Shown here in pieces: positions 1 to 5,619 of a DNA stretch of 7,510 bases. Both the position numbers and the translations under genes were made by a program. The notes under the pieces were generated by a model that saw only the letters and a program-made list of their open reading frames with translations, was not told where the DNA came from and searched no databases. Within the stretch, counting starts at the first letter, position 1. Each line of letters opens with the position of its first letter. Location: assembly GCA_030612585.1 (NCBI GenBank), contig JAUWNP010000214.1:1-7510 (forward strand), read 5' to 3'. This stretch comes from Anaerolineae bacterium (lineage in GTDB: Bacteria; Chloroflexota; Anaerolineae; B4-G1).

Positions 1-584
1 AGGCCCTGGATCAGGTGGCGGGTGAAGACAGAGTGGCTACCCTCTCCAATGACTTTGTCTTCCTCAAAGGCGTATTGTATCGCGTCGGAGGCAGTCAGTA
101 CCACCCGCCCGCGTCCCCCGAAATGCTCCTTGGCGCCAATGTCCGCGCCGGCTTTGGCTATCATCCCGCGCGCAAATGCCCCGCTGTAGCAGCAGTCCAG
201 CAACAAGACCTGTCGCCGAGAGCGGCTGTAGCGCATCACGTCGTTGACGAGGGTGGTCGGTATCGCGGTGCTGCGCAGCATTTTGCGGCGTGTGTCGGTG
301 GTGGCAAAGTAGAGGCGTCCATCCTCATCTTTGATACCGTGACCGGAGTAGTAGAGCAGCAAGAGATCATCGGGCTTGCGGTTGGCGAAAAAGGCTTCGC
401 TGGCCTGGTTCACCTTGTACGAGCGTTCGTTCTGGAGTGTTTGTACTTGGAAGCCGCCGACGGCGGGATCCTGGAGGACGCGCGCGAGGGCCTCGGCGTC
501 TTGAGCCGGGGCGACCAATTGCCGAAGATCGGGGTCTTGGTATTGATAACTGGCAATGATCAAGGCGTGACGCTTTTCAGTCAT
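1..584 (-). CDS. Caspase-fold (peptidase C14, EACC1-associated type) protein, N-terminal part, cut by the window edge
   Basis: A cysteine protease domain of the caspase/metacaspase clan; 194 codons are visible and the frame runs off position 1 with no stop. The start MTEKRHALIIASYQY is a typical first beta strand. YYSGHG (residues 78-83) carries the catalytic His82, and LLLDCCYSGAF (127-137) carries the nucleophile, most likely Cys132 with Cys131 beside it. VVLTASDA (161-168) and the SHSVFTRHLIQG stretch (183-194) complete the usual p20-like block. Bacterial proteins of this type often continue into effector-associated or repeat domains and are proposed to act in conflict or cell-death systems; the C-terminal part, which would decide the role, is outside the window. 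The ATG at 584-582 is preceded by GGAG at 594-591 with a 6-nt spacer. Fold and catalytic dyad are clear; the EACC1 label is recalled from family resemblance. Confidence 0.9.
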   Translation of the reverse strand, partial: MTEKRHALIIASYQYQDPDLRQLVAPAQDAEALARVLQDPAVGGFQVQTLQNERSYKVNQASEAFFANRKPDDLLLLYYSGHGIKDEDGRLYFATTDTRRKMLRSTAIPTTLVNDVMRYSRSRRQVLLLDCCYSGAFARGMIAKAGADIGAKEHFGGRGRVVLTASDAIQYAFEEDKVIGEGSHSVFTRHLIQG

Positions 585-590
585 TTATGA

Positions 591-594
591 CTCC
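591..594 (-). promoter_or_regulatory. Shine-Dalgarno GGAG of the caspase gene, inside the element's terminal repeat
   Basis: On the minus strand GGAG stands 6 nt before the ATG at 584. It is part of the outer terminal inverted repeat of the palindromic element, so this ribosome binding site arrived with the element. It supports the chosen start. Confidence 0.6.
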
Positions 595-611
595 ACTGAA
601 AAAAGGGGCTA

Positions 612-620
612 ATTTTAACA
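612..620 (-). promoter_or_regulatory. Possible extended -10 promoter for the caspase gene
   Basis: The minus strand reads TGTTAAAAT here, an extended -10 (TGn followed by TAAAAT). It would start transcription near position 605 and give a leader of about 20 nt before the ATG at 584. No good -35 is visible, which extended -10 promoters tolerate. It lies inside the palindromic element. Motif-only prediction. Confidence 0.35.
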
Positions 621-709
621 CAGAGACGCAAAGGCGCAGAGATTCTTGAATGATGCTTTAATATTTTTGAGAATCGAGGCCTTTGACTGAACAAATCTTG
701 ATCTACCAT

Positions 710-913
710 TTAAATTTCTTTGCGTCTCTGCGCCTCTGCGTTGAAGCTTTTGGTTTTTTCAGTAGAGTCATTTATATTATCGGGCGTGAGAATCAGTTTG
801 TGCCGGCTCATCCAGGCGTCAATGAGTTGTTGTGCCTGGGCTGAGATACCTTTTGCCTCTAGCCTGTCGCCATCAATCGTGCAGATGGATTGTACTCCGA
901 CGCCCCAAGCCTG
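710..913 (-). pseudogene. 3' remnant of an unrecognised gene formerly upstream of the caspase gene
   Basis: The minus strand is open for 67 codons from just after a TGA (916-914) to a TAA inside the palindromic element (712-710). It begins QAWGVGVQSICTIDGDRLEA and passes through QQLIDAWMSRHKLILTPDN, which looks like genuine protein sequence, before entering the element near codon 48. No ATG, GTG or TTG opens the conserved-looking part. Upstream to about 960, two other minus frames look equally protein-like (for example SGEYWRFDRLGASEYNP), which suggests frameshifts or an internal stop in a decaying gene. Without the element this frame would end in TGA at 579-577, overlapping the caspase start codon. 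I do not recognise the family, and the coding call is an inference. Confidence 0.35.
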
Positions 914-1013
914 TCAAATCGCCAATACTCCCCGCTCGTGGCAGCGATGATCGCCCGCCGCCGGCCACATTCCCGTCCAGCAGTAGATACATACAGGCAG
1001 GGAAAAGACTCTC

Positions 1014-1076
1014 TCTCCATTCTCCATTCTCCATTCTCCATTCTCTACTCTCCATTCTCTACTCTCCATTCTCTGT
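1014..1076. repeat. Heptanucleotide tandem repeat (TCTCCAT)n
   Basis: Nine consecutive 7-bp units: six exact TCTCCAT copies (units 1-4, 6 and 8), two TCTCTAC (units 5 and 7) and a final TCTCTGT. It lies upstream of the promoter and start of the large exported-protein gene. Spurious minus-strand frames reading MENGEWRMENGEW arise from it and are not genes. It is one of three different 7-bp repeat families within 250 bp. Confidence 0.9.
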
Positions 1077-1093
1077 TAGAATAACGCCAACTG

Positions 1094-1102
1094 TGGTATA
1101 CT
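1094..1102 (+). promoter_or_regulatory. Possible extended -10 promoter of the exported-protein gene
   Basis: TGGTATACT is an extended -10 (TGn plus TATACT) lying 46 nt before the ATG at 1149. No convincing -35 is present; the region where it would lie is the end of the TCTCCAT repeat tract, so a change in repeat number would alter the spacing upstream of this -10. Motif-only prediction. Confidence 0.35.
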
Positions 1103-1148
1103 GATAGTTAACTGTAGGCTGTCAAGTTGACGGGCGTGGAGGGGTGCG

Positions 1149-4100
1149 ATGGGCAAAATCTCAAACCTCAAATCCCAAATCCCAAATCCCAAATGGCTGA
1201 TTGCGATCATTGTTCATTGTTCATTGTTCATTGTTCATTGTTCATTGGCCATTGTCACGGCCCAATCCGGCTCCCAAATCGTCATCAACGAGTTGCAATA
1301 CCACCCCCTCTCCGACGACCACGGCGAGGAGTACATCGAACTCTACAACGCCGGCACTACCACCGTAGACCTCTCTGGCTGGGAGTTCAGCGACGGCATC
1401 GAGTACACCTTCCCTGGCGGCGTGTCCGTTCCGCCGGGCGGCTACGTCGTCGTCGGCCACGACCCGGCCACGGTCGAGGCCGTCTACAGCATCAGCGGTG
1501 TGTTGGGCCCCTTCGAGAGCGGCCGCCTCTCCAACAGCGGCGAGCGGGTGGCTATTGAGGATGCCGAAGGCAGCCTGGCGGACGAGGTTACCTACGACGA
1601 CCACCGCCCCTGGCCCGAAGCGCCGGACGGCAATGGCCCCTCGCTGGAACTGATCAGCCCGGCCTTCGACAACGACAGTCCTTGCTCCTGGGGGGCCAGC
1701 CAGCCGGTCGAGACCAGCCTGGGCACCCCCGGCGCGCAGAACAGTATCTATTCAACCGACAACATCCCTCCCTGCATCACCGGCGTGGCGCACACGCCCG
1801 CCATTCCTACCTCCAGCCAGCCGGTGACCGTCACGGCGCTGGTGGACGACAACAGCGCCGTCATATCGGTGACGCTGCACTATCGCCCCGAAGGGACATC
1901 CAACTACCTGACGCTACCGATGATGTCCCTTTCTTCCCCCCCCCTGGAGGGGGGGGGCTATACCACCGTCATCCCGGCCCAAGGGGATGGACTGTACATC
2001 GAGTTCTACGTCACCGCGACCGACGACGAGGAGGCCGAGAGGCTCGTGCCGGACAGCGCGCCGGGCACCACCTCCGACGAGACAGGGCTGCCTATCACCG
2101 TCAGTTACCTCTACCAGATAGAGGACACCCCGCCCACGAGTGACCTGCCCATTTACCGGCTCATCATGACGCAGGAGAACTGGACCGAACTGACCACCCG
2201 CGACCTCTTTTCCAACGTCCTGCTGGATGCGACTTTCGTCTACGGGGGAGAAGTGTTCTACAACGTCGGCGTGCGCTACCGGGGCGAGAGCTCCCGCTCT
2301 TCCTGGCCCCGCCCCTACCGCATCAAGTTCCGCGACGAGCACGAGTTCGAGGACCGGGAGCGCATCAACCTGGTGAGCGACAACCTGGGGCGCGAGGCGA
2401 TGGCCCACGATCTGTTTCAGCGCGTCGGGCTGCCGTCCTCAGACACCAGATTCGTGAGACTCTACATCAACGAGAACCGGGCGGGCGACTACCTGGACAT
2501 TGAGCAGGTGGACAACGACTTTCTGGAGGCCCACTTCCCCGACGACGACAACGGCAACCTCTATCGCGGCTTCGACGGGGCGGACCTGAGTTATCGCGGC
2601 CCCGATCCCGACAGTTACCGTCCCTACTACCTCAAGAAGAACAACGAGGACGCGGACGACTATTCCGACGTCATCGCGCTGACCGACGCGCTCACCAACA
2701 GCCCCGACGAGACCTTCCGCGCCGAGGCGGAGGCACTGGCCGACATGCGCCAGTGGCTGCGCTGGTTCGCAGTCCAGGCGGTGCTCGATAACCACGAGGG
2801 GGCGCTGTGGGCCGGGCAGGGCGACGACTACTTTCTCTACCATCGCCCCTCCGATGACCGTTTCGTCCTCGTCTCCTGGGACCACGATACCCTATTTCTC
2901 TTCCCAGATCACTCCATCTGGGAGCCCAACTGGTTGGCGGGTGAAATCGTAGTGCGCATCCTGAACTACCCGGACTTCACCCGCTGGTACTACCAGGACA
3001 TCGCCAGCATCGCGGCGAACGAGTTCGCGGTGACGGAGATGTACCCGCGCATTGACGCCCTGCCCGACGTGGTGAGCAGCGAGGACCGGGACAGACTCAA
3101 GTGGTACGTCTCCAACCGCATCCCGGAACTGAACGATCAGATACCCGGCACGAGGCTCTCCATCAGCACCAACGGCGGGGCGAACTTCACCACGACGCAG
3201 CCGGAGGTGACGCTGGAGGGGGACTGCTCTCCCTTGCGCGATGTCTACCCCAACGGGAGCCAGGAGGGGGTACAGTACCCCACGGCGACGACCTGGCACT
3301 ACACGAGCACGCTCTGGACGCGGGACAACGTCTTCGTTTTCACCGATGGGCTGGACAGCCACACAATCGTCGTTTACTGGGACACCTTCCACGGCGGCAC
3401 GCTGACGGAGGACACCACGCTCCCAACCAGCGACTATCCTTATGCCATCACCGACGACATCGTCGTACCGGCTGGGCTGACGCTGACTATCGAGCCAGGC
3501 GCGACGCTCCAGTTCCAGGCGGACCGTTCGCTGCGCGTAGAGGGCGGCCGGCTGTTGGCCGAGGGGACCAACAACCAGCCCATCGTCTTCACCCGGCAGG
3601 GGAGCGGCTACTGGGGCGGCATCCTGCTCTACGACACCCAGGCGGACAACCAGATCCGCCACGCCGTGATAGAGTACACGCGCCAGGTGATAGACCCTCC
3701 CCGCACCCACGGCGTCACTGCCTACGGCTCCCACGTGACCATCGCCGACAGTATTCTACGCCATACCCAGGCCAGCAATGCCGTCATTGCCGACTACGAC
3801 TCGACGCTCTACTTGCTGCGCAACGAGATTTACGACATCGAGAGCGATGCCGTGCACGCTACCGGTGGCTATGCTTTCATCCAGGGCAACCACATCTACG
3901 ACATCCGGCGGAGTCTCTATCCACTGGAGGGCATCGAAATCAGCCACATGACCACGCCAGCGGTGTTACTGGACAATCACATCCACGACGTCTCCGACGA
4001 CTGTATGGACCTGAACCACTCATCGGCGATCATCGAGCGCAACGAGGTGCACCACTGCGACGACAAGGGCATCTCCATCGGGCACCCCTCCTCCACGACG

Positions 4101-4601
4101 CTGGTGAACAACCTGGTCTACGCCTGTAATGACGGTATCGCCGTCAAGGACGGTGCAGTCTCGTACATCGTGAACAACACTGTGGCCGACAATCAGGAGA
4201 ATGGCATCTGGCTGTACGAGGTTCAGTTGCCGGGACACTATGGACTGGGGGCCGGCTTCGCTACGGTCGTCAATACCATCGTGTGGGGGAATGGCACCGA
4301 GATTGAGTTAGATCTGGAGCACGGCGCGGTCATCACTGTCGCCTACTCCGACGTGCGGGGCGACTCGGTCTGGCCCGGCGAGGAGAACATCAACACCGAC
4401 CCACTGTTTCGCACCCCTCAAAGCGGCGTCTACCGGCTGCTGGAGGATTCGCCGTGCGTAGACACGGGCACGCCGGAGGGCGCGCCGGACGAGGACATCC
4501 GGGGTGTCTACCGGCCCCACGGCGAGGGGTACGAACGGGGGGCGCACGAGTTCTTTGAGTTCTTCTCCTGTTACCTGCCATTGATCTTGCGGTTGCATTG
4601 A
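1149..4601 (+). CDS. Exported lamin-tail / CotH-kinase-like / beta-helix surface protein, 1150 aa
   Basis: A secreted multidomain protein. Residues 1-38 form a signal peptide: a Lys-containing n-region, hydrophobic 17-36 and likely cleavage after VTA38. Residues 43 to about 200 match a lamin-tail domain (INELQYHP, EEYIELYNAG, LSGWEFSDG). About 205-325 is an Ig/FN3-like spacer. About 333-667 is CotH-kinase-like: LPIYRLIM, YRGESSR (377-383, the RGxSS-type glycine loop), GDYLDIEQVD, and SWDHD (576-580, metal-binding WDxD). About 668-750 is a beta-sandwich linker. About 760-1060 is a right-handed parallel beta-helix (IEPGATLQF, then many N-H-I-Y-D-type turns), followed by a choice-of-anchor-Q-like segment (NTDPLF, SPCVDTG). 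The protein ends YLPLILRLH. Start ATG 1149 has GGAGG at 1138-1142, 6 nt away. Its 5' end is made of 7-bp repeats. CotH relatives phosphorylate spore-coat proteins in Bacillus; the substrate here is unknown. Confidence 0.88.
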   Translation: MGKISNLKSQIPNPKWLIAIIVHCSLFIVHCSLAIVTAQSGSQIVINELQYHPLSDDHGEEYIELYNAGTTTVDLSGWEFSDGIEYTFPGGVSVPPGGYVVVGHDPATVEAVYSISGVLGPFESGRLSNSGERVAIEDAEGSLADEVTYDDHRPWPEAPDGNGPSLELISPAFDNDSPCSWGASQPVETSLGTPGAQNSIYSTDNIPPCITGVAHTPAIPTSSQPVTVTALVDDNSAVISVTLHYRPEGTSNYLTLPMMSLSSPPLEGGGYTTVIPAQGDGLYIEFYVTATDDEEAERLVPDSAPGTTSDETGLPITVSYLYQIEDTPPTSDLPIYRLIMTQENWTELTTRDLFSNVLLDATFVYGGEVFYNVGVRYRGESSRSSWPRPYRIKFRDEHEFEDRERINLVSDNLGREAMAHDLFQRVGLPSSDTRFVRLYINENRAGDYLDIEQVDNDFLEAHFPDDDNGNLYRGFDGADLSYRGPDPDSYRPYYLKKNNEDADDYSDVIALTDALTNSPDETFRAEAEALADMRQWLRWFAVQAVLDNHEGALWAGQGDDYFLYHRPSDDRFVLVSWDHDTLFLFPDHSIWEPNWLAGEIVVRILNYPDFTRWYYQDIASIAANEFAVTEMYPRIDALPDVVSSEDRDRLKWYVSNRIPELNDQIPGTRLSISTNGGANFTTTQPEVTLEGDCSPLRDVYPNGSQEGVQYPTATTWHYTSTLWTRDNVFVFTDGLDSHTIVVYWDTFHGGTLTEDTTLPTSDYPYAITDDIVVPAGLTLTIEPGATLQFQADRSLRVEGGRLLAEGTNNQPIVFTRQGSGYWGGILLYDTQADNQIRHAVIEYTRQVIDPPRTHGVTAYGSHVTIADSILRHTQASNAVIADYDSTLYLLRNEIYDIESDAVHATGGYAFIQGNHIYDIRRSLYPLEGIEISHMTTPAVLLDNHIHDVSDDCMDLNHSSAIIERNEVHHCDDKGISIGHPSSTTLVNNLVYACNDGIAVKDGAVSYIVNNTVADNQENGIWLYEVQLPGHYGLGAGFATVVNTIVWGNGTEIELDLEHGAVITVAYSDVRGDSVWPGEENINTDPLFRTPQSGVYRLLEDSPCVDTGTPEGAPDEDIRGVYRPHGEGYERGAHEFFEFFSCYLPLILRLH
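1156..1197. repeat. Heptanucleotide tandem repeat (AAATCCC)n inside a coding start
   Basis: Six 7-bp units: AAATCTC, AAACCTC, three exact AAATCCC (1170-1190) and AAATGGC. It encodes the polar n-region of the exported protein (ISNLKSQIPNPKW). A gain or loss of one unit moves the reading frame by one base. All three frames across the tract are open. Confidence 0.88.
1209..1257. repeat. Heptanucleotide tandem repeat (ATTGTTC)n encoding the signal-peptide core
   Basis: Five exact ATTGTTC units (1209-1243) followed by two diverged units (ATTGGCC, ATTGTCA). Three units equal seven codons, so the protein shows a 7-residue repeat, VHCSLFI then VHCSLAI (residues 22-35), which is the hydrophobic core of the signal peptide. 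Its sequence is unrelated to the two neighbouring repeat families, which share only the unit length. Confidence 0.9.
1936..1957. repeat. C9-TGGA-G9 palindrome inside the exported-protein gene
   Basis: Nine C (1936-1944), TGGA, then nine G (1949-1957) form a perfect GC hairpin with a 4-nt loop. In the protein it reads SPPLEGGG (residues 263-270), in a loop of the spacer between the lamin-tail and CotH-like regions. Both homopolymers are prone to slippage, and loss or gain of one base would truncate the protein. Confidence 0.85.
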
Positions 4602-4616
4602 TGCCCATTTCGCCGC

Positions 4617-4633
4617 AATGGGGTATAATGGGG
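4617..4633 (+). promoter_or_regulatory. Promoter -10 TATAAT framed by AATGGGG direct repeats
   Basis: A perfect TATAAT at 4624-4629 stands 28 nt before the ATG at 4658, giving a predicted start near 4636. AATGGGG occurs at 4617-4623 and again at 4627-4633, a 10-bp period (one helical turn) that overlaps the -10 and could be an operator. No good -35 at 16-18 bp is visible. The promoter lies just after the stop of the exported-protein gene, so the downstream genes can be transcribed independently. Confidence 0.5.
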
Positions 4634-4657
4634 TTCATTGAGATTGAGGAGGAGGTA

Positions 4658-4927
4658 ATGGTCAAGAGAGCACAGCAACGTGCCTACTTCTTCTGGGACT
4701 ACGACATCACCGAGGAGGAGGTGCACGAGATCCTGCGCGGCGACGATGAGCCCCGCAAGATCTGGGTGATGAGCCGCATTCTGGAGCGTGCTCACTTTGA
4801 TGACGTCTGGCACTATCTCACTCCACCCGACCTGCGCCTGTACTTCGAGCGACTGCAACTCCGCCCACAAGTCCGAGAGGTATGGGCTCACGCGATTGAG
4901 GTCTGGAACCGTGACGAATGCTCATAG
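4658..4927 (+). CDS. Small DUF6922-like protein, probable partner of the downstream nucleotidyltransferase
   Basis: An 89-residue acidic cytosolic protein with no signal or membrane segment. It opens AQQRAYFFWDYDITEEEVHE and continues with ILRGDDEPRKIWVMSRILER, HFDDVWHYLTPPDLRLYFE and a Trp-rich end (EVWAHAIEVWNRDECS). Short FFWDYD...ILxG...RILExAxFDDVW proteins of this kind commonly sit directly before AbiEii-type nucleotidyltransferase genes; I recall the family as DUF6922 but could not check. By position it could be the antitoxin or a partner, which is inference. Start: GAGGAGGAGG (4646-4655) precedes the ATG; the frame stays open upstream to 4598, but the strong SD and the TATAAT at 4624 favour 4658. 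Its last 17 nt overlap the next gene, so translation is probably coupled. Confidence 0.8.
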   Translation: MVKRAQQRAYFFWDYDITEEEVHEILRGDDEPRKIWVMSRILERAHFDDVWHYLTPPDLRLYFERLQLRPQVREVWAHAIEVWNRDECS

Positions 4928-5582
4928 TGTGCTGACCCTGCTGCAGCGTCGTTTCCTGCAAGCCTTCTTCGCCCACGAGGTCGGGAGGCGCTTTTTCCTG
5001 ACCGGTGGGACAGCCCTGGCAGCGTTCTACCTCCACCACCGGCTCAGCAGGGATGTTGACTTGTTCACTACTGACGACGAGGCGCTACCGCTGGCTCGAC
5101 GTGAGATGCCCTTTATTGCAAGCGATCTGGGCTGCCAGGCACGGAGCGGCACTACGACGCCCACCTTTCAGGTCTTCCTGCTGGAATCCCCCGACGAGCC
5201 GACTCTGAAGGTTGATCTGGTACGCGACATAGATATCCAGTTTGGCACACGCCAGGAGATCAAGGGTGTCGTCGTAGATGCCGAGGAGAATATCGCAGTC
5301 AACAAGATCCTGACCATCTTCGGACGCACGGAGAGCAAGGACTTCGTGGATCTATACTTTCTCCTCCAGGCCGGATATGACGTCAAACGCCTGGTGGCGC
5401 TAGCCAAGCAAAAAGACACCGGCCTGACCGAGTTCTGGCTGGCCGGGATGATGAGGGAAGTCACGAAACTGAAGGATCTACCACCGATGCTGAAGTCGTT
5501 GACTTTGGAGGAGTTACAGGCGTTCTTTCTGGAGTTGGCCGACCGCGAATTCCGCGACGTCAGACCCCCGGATTGGTGGTAG
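4911..5582 (+). CDS. AbiEii/AbiGii-type nucleotidyltransferase toxin-like protein
   Basis: A 223-residue cytosolic protein of the Pol-beta-fold AbiEii family, whose members are toxins of type IV-like toxin-antitoxin and abortive-infection systems; tested relatives transfer nucleotides to tRNA or other acceptors. Visible motifs are FFLTGGTALAAFYLHHR (28-44) with the GG and DVDLF (48-52, metal ligands Asp48 and Asp50), KVDLVRDI (100-107, third acidic residue Asp102), ENIAVNKILTIFGR (126-139) and SKDFVDLYFLL (142-152, conserved K-D-x-x-D-L-Y). All catalytic positions appear intact. GTG 4911 is chosen because GAGG (4898-4901) lies 9 nt upstream and it gives the natural N-terminus; the frame runs further upstream to 4788 but inside the preceding gene. 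A second in-frame GTG is at 4929. The partner is not the usual winged-helix AbiEi antitoxin. Confidence 0.88.
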   Translation: MTNAHSVLTLLQRRFLQAFFAHEVGRRFFLTGGTALAAFYLHHRLSRDVDLFTTDDEALPLARREMPFIASDLGCQARSGTTTPTFQVFLLESPDEPTLKVDLVRDIDIQFGTRQEIKGVVVDAEENIAVNKILTIFGRTESKDFVDLYFLLQAGYDVKRLVALAKQKDTGLTEFWLAGMMREVTKLKDLPPMLKSLTLEELQAFFLELADREFRDVRPPDWW

Positions 5583-5605
5583 CGCGCACTAAATACTCAG
5601 CAAAG

Positions 5606-5611
5606 AAGGAG
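5606..5611 (+). promoter_or_regulatory. Shine-Dalgarno AAGGAG of the amidase gene
   Basis: AAGGAG with an 8-nt spacer before ATG 5620 sits in the 37-bp gap after the toxin-like gene. It is the strongest ribosome binding site in the window and supports independent, efficient translation of the amidase even if it shares a transcript with the preceding pair. Confidence 0.75.
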
Positions 5612-5619
5612 ATGACAAA

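Larger units (their letters stand above)
588..770. mobile_element. MITE-like palindromic element, 183 bp
   Basis: The ends are inverted copies of TGACTCYACTGAAAAAA: 588-604 against the reverse complement of 754-770, 16 of 17 matching. An inner pair follows (617-642 against 717-742), 21 of 26 matching, with all five differences transitions. That inner pair is the CGCAGAGRCGCARAGRCGCAGAG-like sequence seen as a recurrent intergenic repeat in many bacteria. About 74 bp lie between the inner arms, and no ORF fills the element. TTTA flanks both outer ends (584-587 and 771-774), and a longer direct repeat AGTCATTTAT (579-588 and 766-775) covers both junctions, as a target-site duplication would. 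No transposase is encoded, so movement would need one supplied in trans. It could instead be a fixed structured intergenic repeat. Confidence 0.65.

Noticed and set aside
15..590. Plus-strand ORF of 191 codons across the caspase region
   Set aside because: The minus strand holds an unmistakable caspase domain with both catalytic motifs; the plus frame is its shadow with no recognisable motif.
859..1055. Minus-strand ORFs starting MENGEWRMENGEW-type
   Set aside because: Their N-termini are translation of the TCTCCAT heptamers and they lack a ribosome binding site; at most their 3' halves belong to the decayed frame upstream of the caspase.
1014..1257. CRISPR array
   Set aside because: The units are 7 bp and directly adjacent, with no spacers, and three sequence families are involved.
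1127..1558. Plus-strand ORF overlapping the start of the exported-protein gene
   Set aside because: It is kept open by the heptamers and then becomes Arg/Pro-rich out-of-frame sequence; the lamin-tail frame from 1149 is the coding one.
2892..3734. Minus-strand ORF of 280 codons
   Set aside because: Antisense shadow of a GC-rich gene: Val/Gly/Arg-rich, no motif, while the plus frame encodes CotH-like and beta-helix sequence.
3101..4129. Plus-strand ORF of 342 codons in another frame
   Set aside because: His/Arg/Pro-rich frame-shadow of the beta-helix region with no domain signature.
4604..4622. Terminator hairpin (CCCATT/AATGGG) after the exported-protein gene
   Set aside because: The stem is only 6 bp with a 7-nt loop and no T-run; it overlaps the promoter of the next genes and is better read as part of that region.
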